DNA of 64,000 bases, taken from positions 1 through 64,000 of the forward strand of contig ONDO01000003.1 in NCBI GenBank assembly GCA_900316625.1. Direction: 5' to 3'. The position numbers and the translations under genes were made by a program. Numbering within the stretch: position 1 is the first letter of the stretch; each line of letters opens with the position of its first letter. Origin of the DNA: an uncultured Lachnospiraceae bacterium (lineage in GTDB: Bacteria; Bacillota; Clostridia; Lachnospirales; Lachnospiraceae). Positions 19,770 to 28,268 of the stretch are shown piece after piece. The notes beneath the pieces were generated by a model that saw only the letters and a program-made list of their open reading frames with translations, was not told the DNA's origin and made no database searches.

Positions 19770-20648
19770 CTACCAGGAGATTACTTCTGTTCCATCTTCT
19801 GTAACCAGAACCTGAATCTCCCACTGAGCGGACGGCTTACCATCCAGCGTATATACTTCCCATTCATTTTCCTGGTCTGTGTAGATCTGATTGGATCCCA
19901 TATTGATCATAGGCTCAATCGTGAACATCATACCGGGAACCAGGAGCATATCTTCTCCTGCATTCGTGCAATAGCTTACCCAAGGTTCTTCATGGAATTC
20001 GATTCCAACACCATGGCCGCCGATTTCGCGTACGACAGAGAAGCCATTCTCTTCAGCATGTGTATGAACAACTTCTGCCATATCACCGAGGAAGCCCCAG
20101 GGCTTGGTTGCCTGAAGTCCCAGATCAACACACTCCTTCGTAACTTCTACCAGTTTCTTCACTTCCGGATCCACGTCACCGATCATGAACATACGGGAGG
20201 AATCGGAATAATAACCATCCAGGATGGTGGAGCAGTCTACATTGATGATATCTCCGCTCTGAAGAACCACGTCCTTCGAAGGGAAACCATGGCATACCTG
20301 GTCATTTACAGATGTGCAGACACTGTACGGGAATCCTTCATAATTCAGAGGTGCCGGAATACCACCCATGGAATAGGTGATATCATTGACAATCTCATTG
20401 ATCTCTGCCGTATTCATTCCTTCATGAATTGCCTCTGCAATCGCATCCAGGCAAGCTACATTGATTTTCGCGGATTCACGAATCTTCTGGATCTGCTCTT
20501 CATTTTTGATCAACTTGTGACTCGGAACCGTGTGTCCTTCCAGTGCATAACGGAAAATCTTCTTATCGAATTCCATATGGCACTGCTTATACTTCAGTCC
20601 GCTGCCACACCAGCAGGCATCATTACGACCTATTTTCTTATCTGCCAC
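19770..20648 (-). CDS. map: type I methionine aminopeptidase with N-terminal SEC-C zinc motif
   Basis: Removes the initiator methionine from nascent proteins. After an N-terminal SEC-C motif (GRNDACWCGSGLKYKQCH, residues about 6-23 of the 292-residue form) comes the pita-bread fold with the five metal ligands: Asp in INVDCSTILDGYYSD (two Asp), His in GGHGVGIEFHEEP, Glu in FTIEPMIN, and the late Glu in EWEVYTLDG region. The frame is open to a GTG at 20696; I prefer the GTG at 20648, which has GAAGG 5 nt upstream and starts just before the SEC-C motif. The same zinc motif ends SecA; in both it is thought to mediate ribosome or SecB-type contacts. Confidence 0.9.
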   Translation of the reverse strand: MADKKIGRNDACWCGSGLKYKQCHMEFDKKIFRYALEGHTVPSHKLIKNEEQIQKIRESAKINVACLDAIAEAIHEGMNTAEINEIVNDITYSMGGIPAPLNYEGFPYSVCTSVNDQVCHGFPSKDVVLQSGDIINVDCSTILDGYYSDSSRMFMIGDVDPEVKKLVEVTKECVDLGLQATKPWGFLGDMAEVVHTHAEENGFSVVREIGGHGVGIEFHEEPWVSYCTNAGEDMLLVPGMMFTIEPMINMGSNQIYTDQENEWEVYTLDGKPSAQWEIQVLVTEDGTEVISW

Positions 20649-20793
20649 AATTGCCTTCTTTCTTATCGTGCTCCCTATAGAACACCCTTCAAGCACATCT
20701 CATCTGTGCCGATTATTCGCGCTATTATATTAACGATTTTCCCTTACACTTTCAAGCAAGCAAACAGGGCACTTCTGACAAGGGACTCGCATA

Positions 20794-21606
20794 TCACTCG
20801 AACATACTTCGGATATTCATGCGGTCAATCCAGTTCTCCTCGTCCGGAATAGCCTTAATCTCTTCATCTTCAGAAGAATCATCGCCCAGATTATGACCAT
20901 TAATGAAGTTCACCTTATCATGGTGAATGGTCACTTCACTGATTCGGATCCGGTTCCAAACCTTGTTATTCTTCTTATACTGGTGCTCGGCCATTAACAG
21001 TTTCTTATAATCATATCCATCCCAGGACAGCCGGACACCCGCAATCCCCATCTCGGAAGCAAGTTTCGCCTGATACTTCTCAGCAAGAGCCTTGCGTCGT
21101 ATCTCTTCATTGATCGTTTCCCGATCGGTAGGGAGCCTCTCCAGCTGATCATCCAGAAGATCCATCCAGAAGTCCTGTATCTCATTCTCCAGATATGCCT
21201 CTTCTTCAGGCGTAAGTTCTATCCCCTCTTCAAGTGCCTTCTGGTAGAAGATATGATCATGCACCCCCATCTCGCGAATGGTACGTCTGACCACTGCAGA
21301 CATAATATAGCCGTCATCTCTGATGTTCCAGTAGTCCTTACTACTCTTGGGATTATAGATCCTTGCTTCTTTCTCTATAATACATTCTTCCAGCAGAACA
21401 TAGTAGGACAGGTCACGCAGGGTAATCGCATCGCCATCCACCCAGGCCGCCGCTTCATCCAGGTGATCTGTATAGACATAGATCTGATGCTCCTGGAAGC
21501 CTGTATAGCCACTCCAGACAACAAAAGCAGCCACAGCCGCCAGGATCAGTACCCAGCGGAGACGACTGCTCTTAATAAATTTTATGAATAAGTTCTTCAT
21601 ACGCAT
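20794..21606 (-). CDS. membrane-anchored extracytoplasmic protein, SurA/PrsA N-domain-like, function unknown
   Basis: A 270-residue protein with a basic N-terminus and one membrane segment (about 17-35, WVLILAAVAAFVVWSGYTGF). The rest is helical and charged, with a pattern (VDGDAITLRDLSYYVLLEE...ALAEKYQAKLASEMGI) reminiscent of the chaperone-like N-terminal domain of SurA/PrsA/SmpA peptidyl-prolyl isomerases, but no parvulin domain is present. It starts 9 nt after the stop of the NlpC/P60 gene, so the two are probably co-transcribed; a role in folding or holding cell-wall enzymes is speculative. An alternative start is the ATG two codons downstream. Confidence 0.6.
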   Translation of the reverse strand: MRMKNLFIKFIKSSRLRWVLILAAVAAFVVWSGYTGFQEHQIYVYTDHLDEAAAWVDGDAITLRDLSYYVLLEECIIEKEARIYNPKSSKDYWNIRDDGYIMSAVVRRTIREMGVHDHIFYQKALEEGIELTPEEEAYLENEIQDFWMDLLDDQLERLPTDRETINEEIRRKALAEKYQAKLASEMGIAGVRLSWDGYDYKKLLMAEHQYKKNNKVWNRIRISEVTIHHDKVNFINGHNLGDDSSEDEEIKAIPDEENWIDRMNIRSMFE

Positions 21607-21615
21607 TATCCAGCT

Positions 21616-22923
21616 TTACAGCCTACGAATTGCAAGGATGGGATGGCAATATACAGATCGATAGTTCGTAATACCGGTCTTGGAACTCTGCGCTTCAACG
21701 ATGGTACCTCCACCCTGATAGATTGCTACATGGCCCGGATAGCAGACAATATCGCCTGGCTGAATATAATCAATACCGACAGCGGATCCTACACTTCTTA
21801 AGGAGCCGGATACCTGTCTTCCACCCTGCAGATAACCAAAATGACTATAAACCTGCTGAACGAATCCCGAACAGTCAATTCCGTTCGTCAGCGAATTGCC
21901 CCCCCAGACATAAGGGTTACCAACGAACTGATTAGCATACGCTACGACTGCATTGCCGTCGACATGTGCTGGAGGATTGCCTCCTTCTACCTTCTGACCA
22001 CTGCTTGTCGTTGATGTCGTATCCTGTTGCTTCTTCAGCTGCGCCTCTGTATTCTTTCTGGCCTCCTCCTGGGCCTTCTTCAGTGCCTGCTCATCTGCAG
22101 CCTTCTTTTTCTTTTTTGCAAGAGCATTGGCCGCACTCTTCGCATTTGCCAGCTGGTTAGAGATATCACCAAGTGTTGCTTCCATCGCCGCAACCTTGGC
22201 ATCCAGGCTGGCCTGCTGTGCAGCCATCTCCTGCTCCTCTACCTCTAGTTCTGCCTCTTCTGCTTCGAGCTGCTGCTTCAACTCGGTAATCGTCTGAACT
22301 GTACCCTCGTAGGTATCGAGCATCTGCTGGTCGTATTCATAGACACTGCTTGCATACTCTACACGATTCATAAGGTCCCCTATGCTGTCCGAATCCAGAA
22401 TCGAAGTAAGAATGGTTTCATTTCCACCATTCTCGTAGGTATACTTCATTCTCAGCTTAATCTGGCGATACTGTTCATCCGCAAGAGCCTGGGCTGCGAC
22501 AATCTCAGCTCCTGCATCAGAAATCTCCTGCTGTTTCTCAGCAATCTGTGCTGCCAGCGCCTGAATGTTCGCCATCAGATTGGCAAGTTCGCTTGTTGCT
22601 GCATCGAGATTGCTCTGAGCATTGGCCTGTTTATTCTCCAGATCATCCATCTGATCCTGTAACTCTGAGAGCTGCCGATCGTACTCTGCCTGTTTCTTCT
22701 CATATTCCTGATCTTCTTTGCTCTTGGAGGAAGAAGAGTTTCCAGAACCTGTGAAAGTGCTGTCCGAGCTATCAGAACCACTGCCTGTATTACTTGTTGT
22801 ATCGCTTGTCTCCGTCGAGGAGGGTGTTGCATAAACCCTCGGAATGGGAGCATTACTAATAGAAGCAATACAGATTGCTCCTAGAAGGAATTTACTAATT
22901 GTTAAACGAAAGGAATTCTTCAA
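21616..22923 (-). CDS. secreted NlpC/P60 peptidoglycan endopeptidase with coiled-coil domain
   Basis: Cell-wall hydrolase cleaving peptide stems. From the preferred TTG start at 22923 (GGAG 6 nt upstream; the frame is open to a GTG at 22968) the 435-residue protein has a signal peptide (KNSFRLTISKFLLGAICIASI, cleavage near VYA), a Ser/Thr-rich linker, a long coiled coil (about 60-280; heptad-rich, Gln/Glu/Ala), a second linker, and an NlpC/P60 domain (about 315-435) with catalytic Cys in NGIDCSGFVQQVY, His in YPGHVAIYQGG and a late polar residue. Architecture matches PcsB/CwlO-type hydrolases often activated by FtsEX. Promoter TTGACG (23008-23013), 17 bp, TAGTAT (22985-22990). Confidence 0.9.
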   Translation of the reverse strand: MKNSFRLTISKFLLGAICIASISNAPIPRVYATPSSTETSDTTSNTGSGSDSSDSTFTGSGNSSSSKSKEDQEYEKKQAEYDRQLSELQDQMDDLENKQANAQSNLDAATSELANLMANIQALAAQIAEKQQEISDAGAEIVAAQALADEQYRQIKLRMKYTYENGGNETILTSILDSDSIGDLMNRVEYASSVYEYDQQMLDTYEGTVQTITELKQQLEAEEAELEVEEQEMAAQQASLDAKVAAMEATLGDISNQLANAKSAANALAKKKKKAADEQALKKAQEEARKNTEAQLKKQQDTTSTTSSGQKVEGGNPPAHVDGNAVVAYANQFVGNPYVWGGNSLTNGIDCSGFVQQVYSHFGYLQGGRQVSGSLRSVGSAVGIDYIQPGDIVCYPGHVAIYQGGGTIVEAQSSKTGITNYRSVYCHPILAIRRL

Positions 22924-23080
22924 TTGTTTCTCCGTCGTTAAGACTTTTGCTTTCCCCTTGAAAAGCACAATATTACATACTGTGATACTAACTTACCTGC
23001 CACTTCACGTCAACCTCGCTATCCCGCGATATTCCATCCAAGGTCACCCTTAGGAACATGTGTCATTCGATATCCAATCA

Positions 23081-23107
23081 AAAAATGCCGGGAACAAGTC
23101 CCGGCAT
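23081..23107 (-). terminator. terminator of veg
   Basis: ATGCCGGGA/TCCCGGCAT stem followed by T6 on the minus strand. Confidence 0.93.
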
Positions 23108-23138
23108 CCTCTCCCATATTCAATTGATGATCATCGGC

Positions 23139-23387
23139 TTATTCAGCACAAAGACGCATGCGGATATCTCTCGTGATAATGTCCGTATAACTAAAGGACA
23201 GAAGCTGTGCCGGACGGTCTGCCGACTTACCTTCCACCTGGATCGTAAATACGGAAGGATATGCTTCCTTGATAACACCCGTCTGGATGTCAACCTTATT
23301 ACGACCACGATCAAGTCTAATCTCTACACGATTGCCGCACTGTTCCTTGACAGAAGCACGGACTTTTTCAAATTCTGTTCGTTCCAT
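23139..23387 (-). CDS. veg: Veg family protein
   Basis: An 82-residue protein of the Veg (DUF1021) family, highly expressed in Bacillus and linked there to biofilm formation. Family features seen: basic middle with GNRVEIRLDRGRNK and a small beta-barrel-like pattern ending in VFTIQVEG...LSFSYTDIIT. A near-consensus promoter (TTGACA 23474-23479, 17 bp, TATACT 23451-23456) agrees with strong expression. Monocistronic, followed by its own terminator. Confidence 0.9.
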   Translation of the reverse strand: MERTEFEKVRASVKEQCGNRVEIRLDRGRNKVDIQTGVIKEAYPSVFTIQVEGKSADRPAQLLSFSYTDIITRDIRMRLCAE

Positions 23388-23527
23388 AATCCCTGATCTT
23401 CTTTCACCCTATGTACTTAGTGTACCAATGTAATGTAAAACACTAGATGTAGTATAGCATCATATGGGTCATTTGTCAAAAATGCCATACAAGATATAGA
23501 TGAAAAAATTCGAATGATTCAAAGGGA

Positions 23528-23556
23528 TTGTTGCTATCCGCCCCCTGTATTATAAT
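23528..23556 (+). promoter_or_regulatory. plsC promoter
   Basis: TTGTTG (23528-23533), 17-bp spacer, TATAAT (23551-23556). The implied 5' UTR of about 100 nt holds two DnaA boxes. Confidence 0.75.
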
Positions 23557-23611
23557 GAAGGGGCAAGTTCATTCGTCAATTTGCACACACAACCTGTAGA
23601 GTTTTCCCTAC

Positions 23612-23640
23612 TTATCCACAATGCACATAACTTATCCATA
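23612..23640 (+). promoter_or_regulatory. pair of DnaA boxes in the plsC 5' UTR
   Basis: TTATCCACA (23612-23620) is the exact DnaA box consensus; TTATCCATA (23632-23640) differs at one position. They are in the same orientation and spaced 20 bp centre to centre, about two helical turns. Confidence 0.65.
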
Positions 23641-23663
23641 GAAGGACTAGTTTGGAGGTAATT

Positions 23664-24377
23664 ATGATTCGTGCACTCCTTGCACTGATTGCAGCTGTAC
23701 TCTTTCTGATTCTGACATTACCCGTTCTGGGAATCCTCTTTCTCCTGCGTAAGAAGCATCCCGTCGGTGTGAACCGCGTTGCCAGTAAGATGGTTTCCTT
23801 TATCTTCCGTCTAATTGCACTCTGCGCTACTGTACGGTTAGAGATTCGAGGATTGGAGAATGTTCCCAAGGACACAGCTGTCCTCTACATCGGTAATCAC
23901 GCGTCCATCTTCGATGTTATCCTTACTTATCCTTACCTGAATCGTCCTGCTGGATATCTCGCCAAGAAAGAGCTTCGCAAGGTTCCCATCCTTCCCTTAT
24001 GGATGGATCTGCTCGGCTGCCTCTTCCTTGACCGAAATGACAACAAGCAGGCACTACAGACCATTCTTACTGCCATCGACCACATCAAGGCAGGAGAGTC
24101 TGTATTCATCTTCCCGGAAGGCACACGTTCAAAGACCGGAGAGATGGCTGAATTCAAGGCAGGTTCCTTCAAGGTTGCAACCCGCACTAATTGTCCCATC
24201 ATTCCGGTCTCTATCACTCACACCGCTGACATCTTACGGAAGCACATTCCCTTCGTTAAGACGACCAAGGTTGTGATCACCTATGGAGAAGCCATCGATG
24301 TCGCAAGCTTAAGCAACGAAGAGAAGAAGCACCTCGCCCCAATGGTTCAAGCTAAGGTGCAGGAGATGCTCGGTTAA
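23664..24377 (+). CDS. plsC: 1-acyl-sn-glycerol-3-phosphate acyltransferase
   Basis: Membrane enzyme acylating lysophosphatidic acid to phosphatidic acid in phospholipid synthesis. The 237-residue protein has an N-terminal membrane helix (ALLALIAAVLFLILTLPVLGILFLL), the catalytic HX4D motif in NHASIFDV (about residue 78) and the substrate motif FPEGTRSKTGEM. The start is the ATG at 23664 with GGAGG 5 nt upstream, four codons inside the longest open frame. Its stop codon shares the tetranucleotide TTAA with the stop of convergent murF. Confidence 0.93.
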   Translation: MIRALLALIAAVLFLILTLPVLGILFLLRKKHPVGVNRVASKMVSFIFRLIALCATVRLEIRGLENVPKDTAVLYIGNHASIFDVILTYPYLNRPAGYLAKKELRKVPILPLWMDLLGCLFLDRNDNKQALQTILTAIDHIKAGESVFIFPEGTRSKTGEMAEFKAGSFKVATRTNCPIIPVSITHTADILRKHIPFVKTTKVVITYGEAIDVASLSNEEKKHLAPMVQAKVQEMLG

Positions 24378-25804
24378 AGCACTTCCTCTGTCAGCGCTTT
24401 TACAATCTTCGTAAAGTTCATGTAATGAGATGCCTTCACCAGAACTGCATCTTTCGCCTTGCATTCTTTCTTGAGAAAATCTGCGGCCGCATCTACCGTA
24501 TCGAAGTGATAGCAAGCCTTCTGCTCCATACCACCTTCCGCTGCCGCACGATCTATCTCTTGAGAGAGAGGACCAACAGTCACAAGCAGATCAATACCAT
24601 TCTTCACAACCGCCTGTCCCACTTCATAATGGAAACGCTTCTCATCTTTTCCAAGTTCTCCCATATCACCAAGCACCGCAATCTTACGGCCATTAGCATA
24701 AGACAGAACCTCCAGGGACGCCTTCATGGACATCGGATTTGCATTGTAACAGTCATCAATGACCGTCATCCCATTCTTGTCCAGGAAATGACTTCTCCCC
24801 GCAATGGTCTGAACACTCTCAATACCTGCGCGAATCTCTTCTATACTTAGTCCCAGCTTATATCCAACTGCAGTCGCAGCCAATGCATTCATCACATTAT
24901 GTCCACCCGGAAGTGGAATCACAACGGAGAAGCTCTCTTCTCCAACATGGATCGAGGCCTTCATCCCCTTCATGCCAAGGGATTCCACATCGCTCGCATG
25001 GACGAAAGTATCCTGATTCTCTACCCCATAGAAATAGATCTTTGCGCCGGGCACCTTCCCTACGCTGCGAAGTTTGTCATCATCCCCATTCAGAACCAGA
25101 GTCGCCGGCTCATGCAGATGCTCAAAAACCTCTGTCTTCGCCTTCAGTACACCATCTCTGTCCTTTAGATTCTCCAGATGACAGTTGCCAATGTTGGTCA
25201 TGACCACGAAATCCGGGCGTGCGATACGTCCAAGAATATGCATCTCTCCAAACATGGAGATCCCCATCTCCACAACAGCTGCTTCTGTCTCACTGTCAAT
25301 GCGGAGGATGGTAAGCGGCAGACCGAGGCCATTATTCTGATTTCCCTCCGTCTTCAGTGTTCTGAACTTCTGCCCCAGAACAGACGCGATCATTTCCTTT
25401 GTACTCGTCTTACCTACAGAACCGATAACTCCCACCACAGGAATCGTCAGTGTTGAACGATAATACGCTGCAAGATCTCTCAGTGCCTGCACCGTAGAGC
25501 CAACACGAAGAATCGGACCAGCCAGCAGATCTTTGGATTCCAGGAAGTCCCCAGGATCCTCTTCGGAAATGCAGAGCAGGGCCCCATTTGCGAAACTATC
25601 CTGAATAAAGTCGTGGCCATCGACGCGCTCGCCCTTAATCGCTGCGAAGACACCGCCCTCCACTACCTTACGGTTGTCAATCACAATACCGTTTGCATTC
25701 TGGGAGAGAAAGGCCTGTTTTACATTTTCATCCATGTCCTGAGGGAAGAGAAGCTGCCCATGTACGGCAGCTTCCATCTCAACAGGCGACATATGATTCA
25801 TCAT
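24374..25804 (-). CDS. murF: UDP-N-acetylmuramoyl-tripeptide--D-alanyl-D-alanine ligase
   Basis: Adds D-Ala-D-Ala to the UDP-MurNAc-tripeptide, the last cytoplasmic step of peptidoglycan precursor synthesis. The 476-residue protein has the Mur ligase ATP motif GVIGSVGKTSTKEM (about 117-130), TEGNQNNGLGLPLT typical for MurF, and the C-terminal domain motif DDCYNANPMSMKASL. It follows ddl by 14 nt, so the enzyme making D-Ala-D-Ala and the ligase using it are co-transcribed. GGAGGACGACT precedes the ATG. Confidence 0.97.
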   Translation of the reverse strand: MMNHMSPVEMEAAVHGQLLFPQDMDENVKQAFLSQNANGIVIDNRKVVEGGVFAAIKGERVDGHDFIQDSFANGALLCISEEDPGDFLESKDLLAGPILRVGSTVQALRDLAAYYRSTLTIPVVGVIGSVGKTSTKEMIASVLGQKFRTLKTEGNQNNGLGLPLTILRIDSETEAAVVEMGISMFGEMHILGRIARPDFVVMTNIGNCHLENLKDRDGVLKAKTEVFEHLHEPATLVLNGDDDKLRSVGKVPGAKIYFYGVENQDTFVHASDVESLGMKGMKASIHVGEESFSVVIPLPGGHNVMNALAATAVGYKLGLSIEEIRAGIESVQTIAGRSHFLDKNGMTVIDDCYNANPMSMKASLEVLSYANGRKIAVLGDMGELGKDEKRFHYEVGQAVVKNGIDLLVTVGPLSQEIDRAAAEGGMEQKACYHFDTVDAAADFLKKECKAKDAVLVKASHYMNFTKIVKALTEEVL

Positions 25805-25818
25805 AGTCGTCCTCCTAC

Positions 25819-26874
25819 TTATTCGTTGTTCTTCTCAAGTGAGATTCGAATGATATCTTCACAGAGGCTTGCAAAATCCCTTCCAAGAACCGCTGCCTCC
25901 TGGGGCAGAAGGCTGGTCGGAGTCATTCCGGGCAGAGTATTCGCCTCAAGGCAGAAGATATTCTCATCTGCGTCCATCAGGAAATCAATTCTGCTATAGA
26001 TCGGAAGATGAAGTGCAAGAGAAGCCTTCAGCGCATAAGACTGCATACGCTTCGTTGCATCATCAGAGATCTGGGCAGGGCAGGTATCTACCGTTGCGCC
26101 TGGCTTATACTTATTCTCATAATCGTAGAAGCCTTCCTTCGGAGCAATCTCGATGATGGGAAGTACCTTCTTGTCGACAACACCGACAGAAAACTCTCTT
26201 CCCTTTACATACTGCTCGATCAGAATATTGTCTTCCCAGCGGAAAGCTTCATCCAGTGCAGCATCCAGTTCTGCTTCTTCCTCTACGATGGATACGCCAA
26301 TGGATGAGCCGCCGCATGCAGGCTTAACTACGCAGGGATATACAATCTGAGAACGGAAGGAGCCTTCTGCTCTATCTCCAATCTTCAGAGCAATTCCCTT
26401 GGGATAAGGAACACCGGCATCACGAAGGAAGAGCTTGGTCACTTCCTTATCCATTGCAACTGCACATCCCAGATTGCCATTACCTGTATAGCGGATTCCA
26501 TGCAGATCAAAAGCTGCCTGCACCTTACCGTTCTCACCGTTCTCACCATGTAGAGCCAGAAAAACGATGTCAGCCAGCTTGCAGATAGCGATTACATTGG
26601 GTCCAAAGAAGCTGTTGGACTGATCCTTACGGCTCGCACAAACCGCCTTGAGATCCGGTGCCTGGGATGAGATTTTCGCAGGCTTAACGCTTGCTTCCTC
26701 TGTATGCTGAAAGATATCCGCTACGTCGCATTCCTCATCGCCGTATCCCATAAATACATCGAGCAGAAGCACCTTGTGACCTTTGCTGCGAAGGGCGTCG
26801 CACACCTTTCCTCCGGAGACGAAAGAGACATCTCTCTCCGTGCTGAGTCCGCCTGCAAGAACTACTATATTCAT
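25819..26874 (-). CDS. ddl: D-alanine--D-alanine ligase
   Basis: ATP-grasp enzyme joining two D-alanines. The 351-residue protein carries LHGENGENGKVQA (N-terminal motif), the ATP-grasp lid region VVKPACGGSSIGVSIV, and the C-terminal metal/substrate motif EANTLPGMTPTSLLPQEAA. Between residues about 60 and 85 there is an extra stretch (ASVKPAKISSQAPDLKAVCASRKDQSNSF in part) typical of clostridial Ddl. Promoter TTGTAT (26933-26938), 17 bp, TATGAT (26910-26915). GAGGAA site before ATG. Confidence 0.96.
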   Translation of the reverse strand: MNIVVLAGGLSTERDVSFVSGGKVCDALRSKGHKVLLLDVFMGYGDEECDVADIFQHTEEASVKPAKISSQAPDLKAVCASRKDQSNSFFGPNVIAICKLADIVFLALHGENGENGKVQAAFDLHGIRYTGNGNLGCAVAMDKEVTKLFLRDAGVPYPKGIALKIGDRAEGSFRSQIVYPCVVKPACGGSSIGVSIVEEEAELDAALDEAFRWEDNILIEQYVKGREFSVGVVDKKVLPIIEIAPKEGFYDYENKYKPGATVDTCPAQISDDATKRMQSYALKASLALHLPIYSRIDFLMDADENIFCLEANTLPGMTPTSLLPQEAAVLGRDFASLCEDIIRISLEKNNE

Positions 26875-26937
26875 AGATATTCCTCTTTTCTTATCACAAA
26901 ACTTCCCTTATCATACCGCGATTTTCGAAGGCATACA

Positions 26938-26971
26938 AGAAAAACGGCACGGAAATTCCTTCCATGCCGTT
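26938..26971 (-). terminator. terminator of the HTH-TPR regulator gene
   Basis: AACGGCATGGAA / TTCCGTGCCGTT hairpin with one G-U pair, followed by TTTTCTTG on the minus strand. Confidence 0.88.
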
Positions 26972-26998
26972 TCTTTCTCCCCCAGGACCATACTCCCC

Positions 26999-27958
26999 TT
27001 AGAAAATAAATACCTCTATTGGCAATTTCCACAAGTCATCGAAATGAGCCACCGGGCGCAAATCCACCGGAAGATACTCATAGATGGTATGCAGTGCAAA
27101 GCAGGCATCATTTCTAGCTTCATAGCGATGCAGGGCCCCATTCAACTCGCATGACAGGCGTAACATCTTCATGTGCAGATCCGGACGATACGCATGCATC
27201 ACCTGCCGAATTCCATAATGTAGAACCAGTTCTGCCAATCCATAATCCCTGTCCTTCATGTATATGCTGGCAAGATTGATAGACAAGGCCGCCATCATAG
27301 CGTGGTACTGTTCGCCCGGCCGATGTAGACGGTAGGCGATTGAAAAGAGGCTCTCCATCTTCGATTTTCCTCTTAGGACATCACCACTATGGCAATCCCC
27401 CATGGCATTCGCATTCAGTATCATCAGCTCTGTGTTGGTATAAGCCATACTTCCAAAATCCGAGAAGTCTCTCACAGACGGGTCCACATTCGGATGAAGC
27501 AAGTTGATCATTCTCCAGACGCATGCCTCTGCCCCCAGATTCTGCTCTGCCTGTTCCAGAGACATTCCCATATCCAACAGATACTGCACTCTGCTCATGA
27601 AGAGCATGAACTCGAAGTAAAGCCGGTTTTCCTTGTTCTCTTCGCAAACGTAGGGCTTAAGTTCCGTCAGGATCTCTTCCGCTCTCTGGGTCTTCCCATA
27701 GATCAGTGCCTGACGGACAAGTGCTCTTAGCCTCGCAACTTCGCCCCCGCATACGTATGCCAGCAATTCCACCATGGAATCGGACAGTTCCAACTTATTA
27801 AAGATAGCCTCAATGTTCTGTAGTGATGGATCTGTACGACCTGTCTCGATCCGTGATAATGTGCTGACATTACAGATGCCCCAGGATAGCTCTTCCTGTG
27901 TCATTCCGTAATCCATTCGGGCATCCTTCACAATCTTGCCCCAATCCACATTCCACAT
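26999..27958 (-). CDS. XRE-type HTH regulator with helical-repeat C-terminus (RRNPP-like)
   Basis: A 319-residue protein: N-terminal XRE helix-turn-helix (about 7-60; MTQEELSWGICNVSTLSRIETGRTDP) and a long all-helical C-terminal part (about 70-319) with TPR-like spacing. This plan matches Rgg/PlcR/RRNPP regulators, which bind short signalling peptides, but no ligand or target is evident here. The promoter has two palindromes suggesting autoregulation. AAGGGGAG precedes the ATG. Monocistronic with its own terminator. Confidence 0.75.
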   Translation of the reverse strand: MWNVDWGKIVKDARMDYGMTQEELSWGICNVSTLSRIETGRTDPSLQNIEAIFNKLELSDSMVELLAYVCGGEVARLRALVRQALIYGKTQRAEEILTELKPYVCEENKENRLYFEFMLFMSRVQYLLDMGMSLEQAEQNLGAEACVWRMINLLHPNVDPSVRDFSDFGSMAYTNTELMILNANAMGDCHSGDVLRGKSKMESLFSIAYRLHRPGEQYHAMMAALSINLASIYMKDRDYGLAELVLHYGIRQVMHAYRPDLHMKMLRLSCELNGALHRYEARNDACFALHTIYEYLPVDLRPVAHFDDLWKLPIEVFIF

Positions 27959-28006
27959 TTTAACTCCCCTTCTTCATATTTTCCTTTCTGGATACGATTG
28001 GTTACC

Positions 28007-28054
28007 TGAACGCCGTTCAATTTTTGATTTTATACAAAAATTTGTATTAGTCAA
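28007..28054 (-). promoter_or_regulatory. promoter and palindromic operators of the HTH-TPR regulator
   Basis: TTGACT (28049-28054), 16-bp spacer, TAAAAT (28027-28032) on the minus strand. The spacer is almost entirely the perfect palindrome ATACAAA-AA-TTTGTAT (28032-28047). A second palindrome, TGAACGCCGTTCA (28007-28019), lies just downstream of the start point. Confidence 0.6.
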
Positions 28055-28150
28055 CATATTTTTCTGAATTTTATAATCATTCTGCAAAGATGTCGGATAT
28101 CTGGCAGATATACAAGCTTTATTTTCTTAGAAAGTTATCGTTTTCGCAAA

Positions 28151-28180
28151 GAAAAGGAGAACATCTTTGATGTTCTCCTT
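28151..28180 (-). terminator. terminator downstream of hpf
   Basis: GGAGAACATC-AAA-GATGTTCTCC on the minus strand followed by TTTTC, about 90 nt after the hpf stop. A shorter GC-rich hairpin (CCGGC-GCATG-GCCGG, near 28230-28245) followed by ATTTTAAAAG lies between and may terminate first. With the regulator promoter, these sites account for the 310-bp gap 27959-28268. Confidence 0.8.
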
Positions 28181-28268
28181 AAGAAATATTCACTATATAT
28201 TCGTATTTTAAACGAATTTCTTTTAAAATGCCGGCCATGCGCCGGATGCTATTCAGTTACTCTTCGTA

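Noticed and set aside
28007..28019. TGAACGCCGTTCA as a LexA box
   Set aside because: The GAAC and GTTC half-sites are 3 bp apart, not 4; more likely a site for the local regulator.
28090..28170. 26-codon plus-strand ORF divergent from the RRNPP-like regulator, a possible signal peptide gene
   Set aside because: No ribosome binding site, weak promoter, and its end runs into the hpf terminator.
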